Below, piece by piece: positions 47,351 to 56,042 of a stretch of DNA of 64,000 nucleotides. The stretch is from positions 62,001 through 126,000 of the forward strand of contig PALT01000043.1 of assembly GCA_002706605.1 (NCBI GenBank), given 5' to 3'. Source of the stretch: Rhodovulum sp. Lineage in GTDB: Bacteria; Pseudomonadota; Alphaproteobacteria; Rhodobacterales; Rhodobacteraceae. The notes below the pieces were generated by a model. The model was not told where the DNA came from, made no database searches, and saw only the letters and a program-made list of their open reading frames with translations. Both the position numbers and the translations under genes were made by a program. Position 1 is the first letter of the stretch; every line of letters begins with the position of its first letter.

Positions 47351-47429
47351 TCTGAGGATCTCCTGTGTTTGTTGTCTAGGTCCAATGTGGTGCAACTTGC
47401 GGCGGGGATAATCGCGAAACGCTGCACAT

Positions 47430-47454
47430 CATTCATGAAGGCAGATCATGAATG
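47430..47454. promoter_or_regulatory. LysR-type operator between alcohol dehydrogenase and cupin genes
   Basis: Perfect 9-bp inverted repeat CATTCATGA / TCATGAATG with a 7-base spacer; inside it T47436-N11-A48 gives the T-N11-A core of LysR boxes. It lies 80 bp from the dehydrogenase start and 83 bp from the cupin start, and a LysR gene is 600 bp away. Confidence 0.65.
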
Positions 47455-47536
47455 GCGTGAGGTCATCCCCCATGATGCGGCGACGTCCCTGCCCTAGGTC
47501 TTGTTGTGAAGTGTAATGCACAACAGAGGATGACCA

Positions 47537-47998
47537 ATGAAACACACAGTTTTCACGACCCTTGCCGCCCTCACGGTTGCGGGGATGGCCCACGCCCAAT
47601 CCGTCGAAATCACCCACCATGAGGATCGCGCCGGAATGATCGGCAGTTCCGAGACCTTCACCGGCACGGCCTATGTTTCGCCCGTCTTCGCCCCCAAGAT
47701 GAATGACGTAAGCGCCGGCGAAGTCACCTTTCTTCCCGGAGCGCGGTCGAACTGGCACACCCACCCCGTCGGCCAGATGCTTGTGATCACCCATGGCACG
47801 GGCTGGACCCAAGAGCGCGGCCAACCGCGTCAGATGATTCAAGCGGGCGATGTGGTCTGGTGCCCGCCGGGTGTCGAGCACTGGCACGGGGCGACCGATA
47901 CGACCTCTCTCACGCACTATGCCATTCAGGCGGGTGTTGATGGCGCGGCGGTGGTCTGGGGCGATCCGGTCTCGGATGCAGAATACCTGCAGGACTGA
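47537..47998 (+). CDS. Secreted cupin-domain protein
   Basis: 153 residues with a signal peptide (MKHTVFTTLAALTVAGMAHAQ). The single cupin barrel has WHTHPVGQ and EHWHGA, the metal-binding motifs of the small cupins related to the cupin-type (R)-hydroxynitrile lyase group. It resembles the cytoplasmic cupin at 50526, as if one were an exported paralog. Activity unknown. Confidence 0.85.
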   Translation: MKHTVFTTLAALTVAGMAHAQSVEITHHEDRAGMIGSSETFTGTAYVSPVFAPKMNDVSAGEVTFLPGARSNWHTHPVGQMLVITHGTGWTQERGQPRQMIQAGDVVWCPPGVEHWHGATDTTSLTHYAIQAGVDGAAVVWGDPVSDAEYLQD

Positions 47999-48084
47999 CC
48001 TTTCATGCGTCGACTTCATAAATCCGGCCGTTATATTCGGAGCCAAGACCAATGGTAACAATAGCTTCGACGGCGGCCCAGCTT

Positions 48085-48981
48085 ATGATACGCGACAACA
48101 TCAACGATCTGATTGCCTTTGCCGCCGTGGCCGAGGAACGCAGTTTCACCAAGGCTGCGGCGCGTCTGAACGTGTCGCAGTCTGCGCTTAGCCATACGAT
48201 CAAATCGCTCGAGCAACGGCTTGGCTTGCGCCTGTTGACGCGCACCACGCGGACAGTCGCCCCGACACTTGAGGGCGAGGATTTGCTCGCGACCCTGTCC
48301 CCCTGCTTTGAGAAAATCGAAAACCGTCTGCAAGCACTCAACGACAGCCAAGGCGCACCCAAAGGCACCGTGCGCATTGCGGCGACGGAATACGCCATCG
48401 AGACGATCCTCTGGCCCAAGCTGTCGCCCGTTCTCAAGCAATATCCGATGGTTAATGTCGAATTCGACATGGACTATGGCTATACCGATCTGGCGTCCTC
48501 GCAATGTGATGCGGGGGTGCGATACGGGGATCAGGTCAGCGACGGGATGATCGCCACGCGCATCGGCCCGGATGAGCGGATGATTTGCGTGGGTGCGCCG
48601 TCCTACTTTGACACGCACGGCACGCCCGCGCATCCCAAAGATCTGGTCGATCATCGCTGCATCAACCTGCGCCTTTCGAACCACGGCGCCCTTTATGCGT
48701 GGGAGTTCGAAGAGGAAGACGGAACCGAGATCAACGTCAAGGTCTCTGGGCAGGCGTGCTTTAACACCATCAATCCCGTGCTGCGTGCGGCCGTTGATGG
48801 GCATGGCTTGGCGCTTGTGCCGGAGCGGCTTGCACAGGCCCATCTCGACGCGGGGGCGTTGACCCTGTGTTTGGACGAGTTTTCCCCATATTTTTCGGGG
48901 TTTCACCTGTTTTACCCCAGCCGCCAGAGACCATCCTCCGCCTTCACCGTGGTGCTCGATGCGCTGCGCGAACGCGCTTAA
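48085..48981 (+). CDS. LysR-family transcriptional regulator
   Basis: 298 residues from ATG 48085 (MIRDNINDLIAFAAVAEERSFTKAAARL), the normal LysR start; ATG 48052 adds 11 unlike residues. The HTH (about 18-45, VSQSALSHTIKSLEQRLGLRLLTRTTR) and a periplasmic-binding-like effector domain are clear. It probably acts on the palindrome at 47430 and governs the divergent dehydrogenase and cupin genes and perhaps the downstream cluster. Confidence 0.9.
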   Translation: MIRDNINDLIAFAAVAEERSFTKAAARLNVSQSALSHTIKSLEQRLGLRLLTRTTRTVAPTLEGEDLLATLSPCFEKIENRLQALNDSQGAPKGTVRIAATEYAIETILWPKLSPVLKQYPMVNVEFDMDYGYTDLASSQCDAGVRYGDQVSDGMIATRIGPDERMICVGAPSYFDTHGTPAHPKDLVDHRCINLRLSNHGALYAWEFEEEDGTEINVKVSGQACFNTINPVLRAAVDGHGLALVPERLAQAHLDAGALTLCLDEFSPYFSGFHLFYPSRQRPSSAFTVVLDALRERA

Positions 48982-49084
48982 TCATATCGATTAATGCAAG
49001 CGGCTCATATGTGGGGTGATCAATTCGGGCATTAACTGTTCCTGCGGTCGGCCCATCTGTTGTCTAACACAGCAACAGGAGCCC

Positions 49085-49846
49085 ATGATGAAAACCGCAG
49101 CAACAGCCGCAGCATTCGCCGTTCTGAGCACGTCCGCCTTTGCACAAGACCTCTCTGCCAGCCTGCCCGAAAGCGTCGGGAAAGTGGCGCCCGCGCTTGA
49201 GACCTATGTTGGCGACGCCCTGTTTAACGATGAGTGGTCAAACCATGCGCTGGCCCCGCGCGACCGTGCGCTTGTGACCTTTGCCGCCGCGCTGACCCGC
49301 CATGAAACCGAGGCGCTGGAACGGTATCTGACGCTTGCCTTGGATGCCGGTGTCACCGCCTCCGAACTGTCGGAAACCATCACCCATCTGGCCTTTTACA
49401 CGGGTCTCGAAAACGCCGTTGCGGCCGCTGAGGCCGCTGCGCCGGTCTTCGCCGCACGCGGGATTTCAACAGCCGACCTGCCGGGCGCAACAACAGACCT
49501 GTTGCCCCTGAACGAAGAGGCCGAGGCCGCGCGTGAATCCCTCGTCCAAGGCAATTATGGCGATGTCAGCCAAGGCGTCGTGGACCACACCCGCGATGTG
49601 CTGTTCCGTGATCTCTGGCTGCGTGCGGATCTGGCGGCGCGTGACCGCTCGCTCATCACCGTGGCGGCCTTGATCGCGGCAGGTCAGCCCGAGCAGATGA
49701 GCTTTCACCTGAACCGCGCTATGGACAACGGCCTTAGTCAGGCAGAGGCAAGCGGTATGCTATCGCACCTTGCGTTCTACACAGGGTGGCCCAAAGTCTT
49801 TTCGGCGCTGCCTGTCGCCAAACAGGTGTTCGAGAGCCGAAACTAA
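49085..49846 (+). CDS. Secreted carboxymuconolactone decarboxylase-like protein, two domains
   Basis: 253 residues from ATG 49085 after CAGGAG, with a short signal peptide ending SAFAQ. Two AhpD/CMD repeats are visible (WSNHALAPRDRALVTFAAAL and DLWLRADLAARDRSLITVAALIA, each followed by HLAFYTG). The CxxC of AhpD peroxidases is absent. Such proteins are common next to cupins and aldo/keto reductases; the reaction is not known. Confidence 0.83.
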   Translation: MMKTAATAAAFAVLSTSAFAQDLSASLPESVGKVAPALETYVGDALFNDEWSNHALAPRDRALVTFAAALTRHETEALERYLTLALDAGVTASELSETITHLAFYTGLENAVAAAEAAAPVFAARGISTADLPGATTDLLPLNEEAEAARESLVQGNYGDVSQGVVDHTRDVLFRDLWLRADLAARDRSLITVAALIAAGQPEQMSFHLNRAMDNGLSQAEASGMLSHLAFYTGWPKVFSALPVAKQVFESRN

Positions 49847-49857
49847 GGAGACACAGG

Positions 49858-50496
49858 ATGAGACTGGCCATTCTTGGCTCGGGCCTGATGGGGGCAAAGC
49901 TTGGCGCGATCTGGGCGCAGTGCGGGCATGACGTGTGCTTTGCCTATGCGCGATCGGACGCCAAACTGGAACATCTCGCCCGTGATGCGGGCGCCCGTTG
50001 GGGCAGCGTCGCCGACGCACTGGACGGTGCGGACGCGGCCCTGCTGGCCGTTCATTGGTCGCGGGTCGAGGACGTGCTTGCGCAGGCGGGCGATCTGGAT
50101 GGTTTGCCGGTCTTGAACTGCTCTTTGCCCCTCAACGACACCAACTCGCAACTGGTGATTGGGACAACGGACTCGAGCGCGGAAACACTTGCCCGTCTCC
50201 GTCCCAAGGCCCGCTGGGTGTCGTGTTTCAACACCAACCCGTCAGAGAGCTTTCACCCCGCCTTTGCCCGCAAGGGCACGGGCGAACCGCCCCAGACCTT
50301 TACCTATGGCGATGACCAACAGGCCAAAGAGATCGCGGGCGATTTGATCCGCGACATCGGCTTTGAGCCGCTGGAGACAGGCGGTCTTGGCAATGCGCGG
50401 TTCATCGAACCCTTTGCGATGGCGACCGTTGAACTGGCCTATGTCCAACCAGGCGGCGCGGCCCTCACATACCGATTTGAAAAGCTACGCGGCTGA
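49858..50496 (+). CDS. NADPH-dependent F420-reductase-like / NAD(P)-binding oxidoreductase
   Basis: 212 residues from the ATG after AAGGAG. A Rossmann loop [12 protein letters not shown] starts the protein, with [12 protein letters not shown] and [13 protein letters not shown] further on, as in the NADP-oxidoreductase (F420-dependent) family in non-methanogens. Its reductant is probably NADPH and its substrate unknown. It is 11 bp after the CMD gene. Confidence 0.78.
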   Translation: MRLAILGSGLMGAKLGAIWAQCGHDVCFAYARSDAKLEHLARDAGARWGSVADALDGADAALLAVHWSRVEDVLAQAGDLDGLPVLNCSLPLNDTNSQLVIGTTDSSAETLARLRPKARWVSCFNTNPSESFHPAFARKGTGEPPQTFTYGDDQQAKEIAGDLIRDIGFEPLETGGLGNARFIEPFAMATVELAYVQPGGAALTYRFEKLRG

Positions 50497-50525
50497 GCGC
50501 CGCAGACGACCGAAAGGAACAACCG

Positions 50526-50921
50526 ATGAAAATCACCCGAGCAGGTTCAAACCCCTCCATGAAAGGTCCCGAAGACTGGTTCACCGGCACCGTCCGCGTG
50601 GACCCCGTGTTCCAGACCGAAGCGCCCTCTACCGTATCGGGCTCTCACGTCACGTTTGAACCCGGCGCGCGCACCGCATGGCACACGCATCCGGCGGGCC
50701 AGACCATCGTGATCACCTTTGGCAAAGGCCGCGTGCAGCGCGAAGGCGGCCCCGTCGAAGAGGTCACCGCGGGCGACACCGTCTGGTTCCCTGCAGGCGA
50801 AAAGCACTGGCACGGCGCGTCCCCCGACACCGCCATGAGCCACTACGCCATTCAGGAAGCCGTCAACGGCGAGGCTGTGTCGTGGCTCGAAAAGGTCACC
50901 GACGAAGATTACGCCGGCTGA
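50526..50921 (+). CDS. Small cupin protein, (R)-mandelonitrile-lyase-like
   Basis: 131 residues. The whole sequence pattern ([57 protein letters not shown]) resembles the manganese cupins described as (R)-hydroxynitrile lyases, which have the same length. The biological role of that group is uncertain; it may be an aldehyde or quinone-handling enzyme. No signal peptide. Confidence 0.83.
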   Translation: MKITRAGSNPSMKGPEDWFTGTVRVDPVFQTEAPSTVSGSHVTFEPGARTAWHTHPAGQTIVITFGKGRVQREGGPVEEVTAGDTVWFPAGEKHWHGASPDTAMSHYAIQEAVNGEAVSWLEKVTDEDYAG

Positions 50922-51038
50922 TCCATTTATGCCCCCTCTTCATGAGTGGCATCAATTTTACATCAATTATCCCGCGCGCCTGCCGTCCCTAAATCGACGG
51001 CGAGGCCGCAACCGCGGTGAGACGCAAAAGGAAAGACT

Positions 51039-51899
51039 ATGCTGAACGAAACATACACCCTCGAAAACGGCGTGAAGATCCCGAAACTGGGGTACGGCAC
51101 GTGGATGATCGAAGATGACAAGGCCGCCGATGCCGTCAAAAAAGCCATCGCTCTGGGCTATCGTCACATCGACACTGCACAGGCCTACGCGAACGAGCGT
51201 GGTGTTGGCGAAGGCGTCCGCGAGTGCGGCGTAGATCGTAGCGAAATCTTCGTGACCACCAAGCTGGCCGCCGAGATCAAATCCTATGAAGAGGCCAAAG
51301 CCGCCATCGACGGCTCGCTGGACCTGATGGGTCTGGATTACATCGACCTGATCATCATCCACAGCCCGAAACCGTGGGAAGACTTCCACGGCGAGGACGA
51401 CTATGCCGAGGGCAACCTCGCCGCATGGAAGGCGCTGGAAGAGGCCTATGAGGCGGGCAAGCTCAAGGCCATTGGCGTCTCCAACTTTGAGAAAGCCGAC
51501 CTCGACAACCTGATCGAAAACGGCACCGTCAAGCCGATGGTCAACCAGATCCTCGCCCATATCTCGAACACGCCGTTTGAACTGATCGACTATTGTCAGG
51601 ACAAGGGTATCGTGGTTGAGGCCTATTCCCCCATGGGCCATGGCGAGTTGATGAAGAACGAAGCGGTCGCCAAGATGGCAGAAAGCTATGGCGTCTCGAT
51701 CCCGCAACTGGCGATCCGCTACTGCCTCCAGCTTGGCCTCGTGCCGCTGCCGAAAACCCAGACCCCGTCGCATATGGAAAGCAACGCGGCAGTGGACTTC
51801 GTGATTTCGGACGAAGATATGGAAACCCTGAAATCCGCCGAAAAAATCAAGGATTACGGCGAGTTTAGCATCTTCCCTGTCTACCAGACCACGGCCTAA
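51039..51899 (+). CDS. Aldo/keto reductase
   Basis: 286 residues. The catalytic tetrad is Asp45, Tyr50 (DTAQAY), Lys75 (TTKL) and His108 (IIIHSP). SNFEKADLDNLI and a C-terminal NADPH-binding PLPKTQTPSHMESN segment complete the AKR5-like fold. It probably reduces small aldehydes or 2,5-diketo-gluconate-like carbonyls. It closes the LysR-linked cluster and is followed by a terminator. Confidence 0.88.
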   Translation: MLNETYTLENGVKIPKLGYGTWMIEDDKAADAVKKAIALGYRHIDTAQAYANERGVGEGVRECGVDRSEIFVTTKLAAEIKSYEEAKAAIDGSLDLMGLDYIDLIIIHSPKPWEDFHGEDDYAEGNLAAWKALEEAYEAGKLKAIGVSNFEKADLDNLIENGTVKPMVNQILAHISNTPFELIDYCQDKGIVVEAYSPMGHGELMKNEAVAKMAESYGVSIPQLAIRYCLQLGLVPLPKTQTPSHMESNAAVDFVISDEDMETLKSAEKIKDYGEFSIFPVYQTTA

Positions 51900-51918
51900 G
51901 CCAATCGGAACACACACG

Positions 51919-51953
51919 AAAAGGGGCGGCACCACACGGCGACCGCCCCTTTT
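51919..51953 (+). terminator. Rho-independent terminator after aldo/keto reductase
   Basis: 11-bp stem AAAAGGGGCGG / CCGCCCCTTTT with a 13-base loop, ending in TTTT, 20 bp after the stop codon. Confidence 0.8.
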
Positions 51954-52096
51954 CAATTGCGCGCCAACATGGACCGGAACAGCGCAAGGCCAAGCGTCGA
52001 GTCAGACTGCGCGCCGTAAGCGAGAAACAACACTGTTCTGAACAGCAAGCTGTTATTGCCACACGCCGATCATCAGTTTCGGCGAACACGCCCAAG

Positions 52097-52948
52097 TTAA
52101 AAGTTTCTGCGTAGATAAAATCCAGCGTCCGGATTGTCGAGAATGCCCAGGATTGTGTCTTCAAATTGCGCATCATCCCAACTGATGTTACTGAGAGATA
52201 CTGACTTACCCATCCGGATTTCTGTCAGCGGTCTCTCACTATGGCCAGAAAACCTTTCCACAACTTTTTGAATCACTCGAGGTTCGTTCGTGACCAAGGC
52301 CATCATCGGACACAAGTGAATGACATTGAGCGTAAGCGACTGCCACTCAACCAAAATCTCCTTACTTACATCGACATTGTAGCCCTGCATTGGAATAAAG
52401 TTGTGGGCAATGCGATTTCTATTCGGACTGAAGCCCAAGAAAAATTTATAATCGTCTGGCGGGATAAGCGTTTCTTTAAATAGCAACCACTTACGCGCTC
52501 TCTCATTCGTTTCCGCCTCTTTCACAGCCAAATAATTCTTAGGACGAAACTCTCCGAATTCAAGGTCAACCAGTGGACACGCTCTTTCATGAAGGCAGTT
52601 CTTAAGAAAGAGCCAGCGGACCAGCGCATCGGCCTGTCTTGCGTCCAATGTTCTTTGGTGATCAACAAAAACATGACGGAAAACTGCCTCCATCTCTTGC
52701 TCAATTTTTGACCCCCAGGTGTTATTACAATCACGGCACAAAACCTTGGTCGTATTGGAAAGGATGTCGCCAGCATTTGCCCAGATACCATCAGCGACGA
52801 GTTTGTTTCCTAGCGCGTCCTGCTTCGTCACCTTGTGATTTCCGCGTTTCAGTTTCTCTTCATCTGAAGCTGGAAAATACTTTTGCGTCCAACGCCCCCA
52901 AACATGTTCTTTTGTAGCTTTACATCCGCAAAACATGCATCGCGCCAT
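52097..52948 (-). CDS. HNH-like zinc-finger nuclease-type protein
   Basis: 283 residues from ATG 52948 (GGGGGGCC upstream); the frame opens 15 codons earlier. C4-x2-C7 and E14-H15 (KEHVWGRW), then C71-x2-C74-N-N (LCRDCNNTWGS) form an HNH/treble-clef pattern, followed by a long helical region with no match I know. The gene is visibly AT-richer than its left neighbours. It lies just outside the left repeat of the tRNA-Ser element, so it may belong to an older insertion at the same tRNA. It could act in defence or DNA processing; unproven. Confidence 0.6.
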   Translation of the reverse strand: MARCMFCGCKATKEHVWGRWTQKYFPASDEEKLKRGNHKVTKQDALGNKLVADGIWANAGDILSNTTKVLCRDCNNTWGSKIEQEMEAVFRHVFVDHQRTLDARQADALVRWLFLKNCLHERACPLVDLEFGEFRPKNYLAVKEAETNERARKWLLFKETLIPPDDYKFFLGFSPNRNRIAHNFIPMQGYNVDVSKEILVEWQSLTLNVIHLCPMMALVTNEPRVIQKVVERFSGHSERPLTEIRMGKSVSLSNISWDDAQFEDTILGILDNPDAGFYLRRNF

Positions 52949-53065
52949 TTCCGGCCCCCCGAAGATTCTAGGCAACCATGAGGCGATCGCCATTTCCTAA
53001 GAACTTTGGAACTGATTTGCGCGTTTGTGCAACATTTTAACGCGTTGCAGAATCAGAAGGCAGGA

Positions 53066-53079
53066 TGGCGGAGACGAAG
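53066..53079. repeat. Left attachment-site repeat (attL) of the tRNA-Ser element
   Basis: TGGCGGAGACGAAG, identical to the tRNA-Ser 3' end at 57482-57495, in the same orientation. It is 132 bp before the recombinase gene, where an att site is expected. Confidence 0.75.
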
Positions 53080-53185
53080 TCCGCCCTCCCGCAGTCCTAG
53101 CACTTCCGCCATTTTCCGTAAAATAACTATAAATCAATAAAATATGACTTTCCATTGTCCATGTTGTTCCGTTATCGTCCAACCC

Positions 53186-53220
53186 GTTCCCCCATAAAGT
53201 GGGGGGATGAATGGGGGAAC
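53186..53220 (+). promoter_or_regulatory. Inverted repeat at the integrase start codon
   Basis: GTTCCCCCAT (53186-53195) and ATGGGGGAAC (53211-53220) are perfectly complementary. The second arm holds the ATG at 53211 and the possible SD for ATG 53223. A G6 run at 53201-53206 can pair with the same C5, so two hairpins compete. Confidence 0.45.
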
Positions 53221-54407
53221 ACATGGCCCGTGATGTGACACCAAGGCGACCGGAAAAGGCTCTGACCGCTCAGAGCGTCAGGAACGCTGTCGAACCCGGC
53301 AAGTACTTCGACGGAAACGGGCTGTACCTTCTAGTGAAGCCCAACGGCGCACGGTCTTGGGTGCAACGCATTGTCATTCGTGGCAAGCGGCGGGAAATGG
53401 GGCTGGGCAGTGCATCGCTTGTCTCTCTGGCCGAGGCGCGCGAGGCCGCGTTGCAGAACCGCAAGGTCGCGCGGACAGGGGGCGACCCGATCCAAGCCAA
53501 GCAAGAAGCTCTGACCGTCCTGACGTTCGAGGAAGCCGCACGCAAGGTACATGAAATGCACCGCCCTACATGGCGCAGCCCCAAACACGCGGCGCAATTC
53601 CTGTCGACGCTGGAAACCTATGCCTTTCCTCATATCGGCGCGCTCAAGGTCGGGGACATCAATACCAGTGACGTGTTGCGCGTCCTATCCCCGATCTGGA
53701 CAGAGAAACCAGAAACCGCCCGCCGTGTCCGTCAGAGGATCGGCACCGTGATGAAATGGGCCGTCGCGAAGGGCTGGCGTCAGGACAATCCGGCTGAGGC
53801 AATCTCACAAGCGCTTCCCAAGCATGACCGCAGTAAGGTTCACCGACGCGCTTTGCCTTATCAAGACGTGTCGACCTTTCTGGCCGCTGTTCAAGCTTCA
53901 AGAGCAGGCAAGGTGACAAAGCTGGCAATCGAATTCCTGATACTGACCGCAACCCGATCCGGCGAAACGCGCGGCGCGATCTGGTCAGAGGTCGATGTTG
54001 ATGCGGGCGTCTGGACCATCCCTAAAGAGCGCATGAAGGCGAAGAAGGAGCACCGCGTCCCGCTGTCGCCGCGAGCGCAGGAAATCCTGACCGAGGCGCG
54101 CGGGTTGTCTGATGGCTCAGACCTTGTGTTTCCGGGCACCAAGAGAGGCAGGCCCCTATCAGATGCAACCATGTCCAAGCTAGCGCGGGAAATGGGATTC
54201 GAGGTCGACATTCACGGGTTCCGTACGTCCTTTCGAACATGGGCGCAGGAACAAACAGATGCGCCGCGCGAAGTGGCCGAGGCCGCGCTTGCCCATACCA
54301 TTCGCAATCAGGCTGAGGCGGCTTATGCCCGATCAGATTTATTTGAACGGCGGCGGACGTTGATGGAAGGTTGGGCGTCTATGGTGGGAGGTGAGAGCAG
54401 TGACTGA
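53211..54407 (+). CDS. int: Tyrosine recombinase (P4-type phage integrase)
   Basis: 398 residues. An N-terminal DUF4102-like arm-binding domain (about 15-100, KYFDGNGLYLLVKPNGARSWVQR) is followed by a core-binding domain and the catalytic domain. Catalytic residues visible: Arg in TATRSGETRG, His-x2-Arg in HGFRTSFRTWA, His in AHTI and Tyr in AAYARSD. It would insert the element at the tRNA-Ser 3' end. ATG 53223 (MARDVTPRRP) is an alternative start. It is coupled to the next gene by an 8-bp overlap. Confidence 0.92.
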   Translation: MGEHMARDVTPRRPEKALTAQSVRNAVEPGKYFDGNGLYLLVKPNGARSWVQRIVIRGKRREMGLGSASLVSLAEAREAALQNRKVARTGGDPIQAKQEALTVLTFEEAARKVHEMHRPTWRSPKHAAQFLSTLETYAFPHIGALKVGDINTSDVLRVLSPIWTEKPETARRVRQRIGTVMKWAVAKGWRQDNPAEAISQALPKHDRSKVHRRALPYQDVSTFLAAVQASRAGKVTKLAIEFLILTATRSGETRGAIWSEVDVDAGVWTIPKERMKAKKEHRVPLSPRAQEILTEARGLSDGSDLVFPGTKRGRPLSDATMSKLAREMGFEVDIHGFRTSFRTWAQEQTDAPREVAEAALAHTIRNQAEAAYARSDLFERRRTLMEGWASMVGGESSD

Positions 54408-55152
54408 TGAGGCAAGGCAGGAATTCAGGGGGGCGGGTCAGAACGATGACCTGATTTACGATGAAGAGTTGGAGCAGGCATATTTCAAAAGGTTCAGGAT
54501 GGATGAGCCAGAAATTGAAGAGTTCTTAAATTGGTCAGAGAAAGCTGAAGGCTTTAAGTATCGCGTATTTGCTCAAAGTGGCGGGTTGGAGTTCGTATTC
54601 TCAGTTCAGGATGAATTCGAGCGTATCGGTGTTAAAGGTGAAGCTTTGGTGAGTTGTGTGGATGGAAATCCCCACGCGATACGTTTGGTGTGCCGAAAAA
54701 TACTCAGGCATTTTGCTGAGGTAGGAGTTCGAGCGGACAAAGGTGAAACCGCGTTGGTAGCGCGCAAAGTTCAAATTTCGACCGCCATTGTTCGCCAGTT
54801 CGTGTTGGCATCAATGGACGGGATGGAACGATACGACTGGTATCAACCAGTGCCAGAACTGCACTATCTTCTTAAGCTGATGTTTATGCCGGGCATTCCG
54901 CTTACAGAACGTAGGCGGAGGGCTGAAGATACGCGCTATTTCAGCCTTTTCGTCGCAGCTGCCCATTTTCACAAAACTGGTATAGCACCGAGCATTAGGG
55001 AGGTTGCCGCCCGGTTGGGTGTAGCCCCATCGACGTTGTCTAGGATGTTCGATGGCCCTGAGGATTTCACCAAGCAAGCAACGCTGATGCATGAAAGCTT
55101 CTCGAGCATGAATGGCGGTCAGTATTGGAGTGAGATGTTGCCGCCGGAATAA
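54400..55152 (+). CDS. Element-encoded protein with C-terminal HTH, unknown
   Basis: About 250 residues from GTG 54400, chosen because GGAGGTGAG lies 5-6 bases upstream; GTG 54391 is an alternative. It overlaps the integrase end by 8 bp. The N-terminal two-thirds are unrecognised and acidic; the C-terminal part (about 200-250: PSIREVAARLGVAPSTLSRMFDG) is a helix-turn-helix of TetR/AraC-like shape. Base composition is AT-richer than the core genome. It may be a regulator or an element-specific cargo protein. Confidence 0.65.
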   Translation: MTDEARQEFRGAGQNDDLIYDEELEQAYFKRFRMDEPEIEEFLNWSEKAEGFKYRVFAQSGGLEFVFSVQDEFERIGVKGEALVSCVDGNPHAIRLVCRKILRHFAEVGVRADKGETALVARKVQISTAIVRQFVLASMDGMERYDWYQPVPELHYLLKLMFMPGIPLTERRRRAEDTRYFSLFVAAAHFHKTGIAPSIREVAARLGVAPSTLSRMFDGPEDFTKQATLMHESFSSMNGGQYWSEMLPPE

Positions 55153-55230
55153 CTGTTGCACAGGATTGTATGTGCGCAACACCCTAAAGGTGGGGGATTT
55201 TGGTTCCGTTCATTACCGAAAGGAACCGAT

Positions 55231-55410
55231 ATGGTTGAAAGGCATCTTCGCCGCCCCGCCGTTTCAGAAATGACCGGGCTGGGCCGCAGCACCATCTATG
55301 ACCTGATGGCTCGGGACGAATTCCCCCGCCCGATCAAGCTGACCGCCAAGGCTGTCGCATGGCCCGAAAGCGCCATCGCTGCTTGGCTCAAAAGCCGTAC
55401 CTCTGAATAA
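55231..55410 (+). CDS. alpA: AlpA-family excisionase/regulator
   Basis: 59 residues from the ATG after AAAGGAA. LRRPAVSEMTGLGRSTIYDLMARDEFPRPIKLTAKAVAWPESAIAAWLKSR is the complete AlpA/MerR-like winged helix pattern, in shorter pieces. AlpA activates excision and recombinase expression in P4-like elements. Confidence 0.87.
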   Translation: MVERHLRRPAVSEMTGLGRSTIYDLMARDEFPRPIKLTAKAVAWPESAIAAWLKSRTSE

Positions 55411-55505
55411 AAGCAACCCCGCCACATGGGACGGGGTCAGAGGTTTGTCTTACAGCATCTTCAATAATCCCGCCCGTCCTGTGTGGCAAGAAAAAGGAAA
55501 TTAAC

Positions 55506-55790
55506 ATGTATAAACATGAACGTTTCTATTCCTGCCCGACACAAGTTTTCTGGTGCTGCAAGGCGCTGTTGGAAGGCCGGACCATTTCGCACAAAACGGA
55601 AATCCGCGAAGTACGCGGCTGGCGTCTGGGAGCCATCATTCATCGACTCAAGGCCAGCTACGGCTGGACAATCCTGACCGAGTACAGGGGGCCAGACAAC
55701 GTCGCTCATTACCGCCTGTCGCCCGACTGTGACCGCGCCAAGCTTCGTTTCCCGCCGTCTGCCCGGTCACTTGGGGAGGGCCTGTTGTGA
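55506..55790 (+). CDS. Small winged-helix-like protein of the element
   Basis: 94 residues. The core KALLEGRTISHKTEIREVRGWRLGAIIHRLKASYGWTI is a winged-helix-like DNA-binding unit often found beside AlpA genes in proteobacterial elements. The last codons overlap the next tiny gene (TGATG). Probably a regulator. Confidence 0.72.
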   Translation: MYKHERFYSCPTQVFWCCKALLEGRTISHKTEIREVRGWRLGAIIHRLKASYGWTILTEYRGPDNVAHYRLSPDCDRAKLRFPPSARSLGEGLL

Positions 55791-55891
55791 TGCGACACCA
55801 GATTGCCTTCCTTCGACACCGCTTTGGCCTAAGCGAACAACAGGCCCGACTGTTCGTTCCCCTGATCTATGGGAGGTCGAGCGATGACTGA
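55790..55891 (+). CDS. Tiny element gene (33 aa)
   Basis: 33 residues: MRHQIAFLRHRFGLSEQQARLFVPLIYGRSSDD. The ATG shares a base with the stop before it and its own stop overlaps the next ATG by 8 bp. SEQQARLFVPLIYGR looks like a single HTH-like helix pair. The overlap chain is the main support. Confidence 0.5.
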   Translation: MRHQIAFLRHRFGLSEQQARLFVPLIYGRSSDD

Positions 55892-56042
55892 CCGCTACAA
55901 GTTGATTTACCGCGACAAGCGCTTTCATGTGATGGCGCGAACCGCTGCCAATGCGGCTTGGTTTTCGCTAGGGGGCTCTGGCGATCTGGGGACCGCCTTG
56001 CGGCTTTGGTCGTCGCTGATCGGGTTGGAGCCGCGCAAATGA
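55884..56042 (+). CDS. Tiny element gene (52 aa)
   Basis: 52 residues from an ATG seven bases after GGGAGG (MTDRYKLIYRDKRFHVMART...). It overlaps the 33-aa gene and ends over the ATG of the next gene (ATGA). Basic N-terminus, no known motif. Confidence 0.55.
   Translation: MTDRYKLIYRDKRFHVMARTAANAAWFSLGGSGDLGTALRLWSSLIGLEPRK

Noticed and set aside
47429-48061. 210-codon minus-strand frame over the secreted cupin
   Set aside because: The + strand frame has a signal peptide and cupin motifs; the antisense frame has none.
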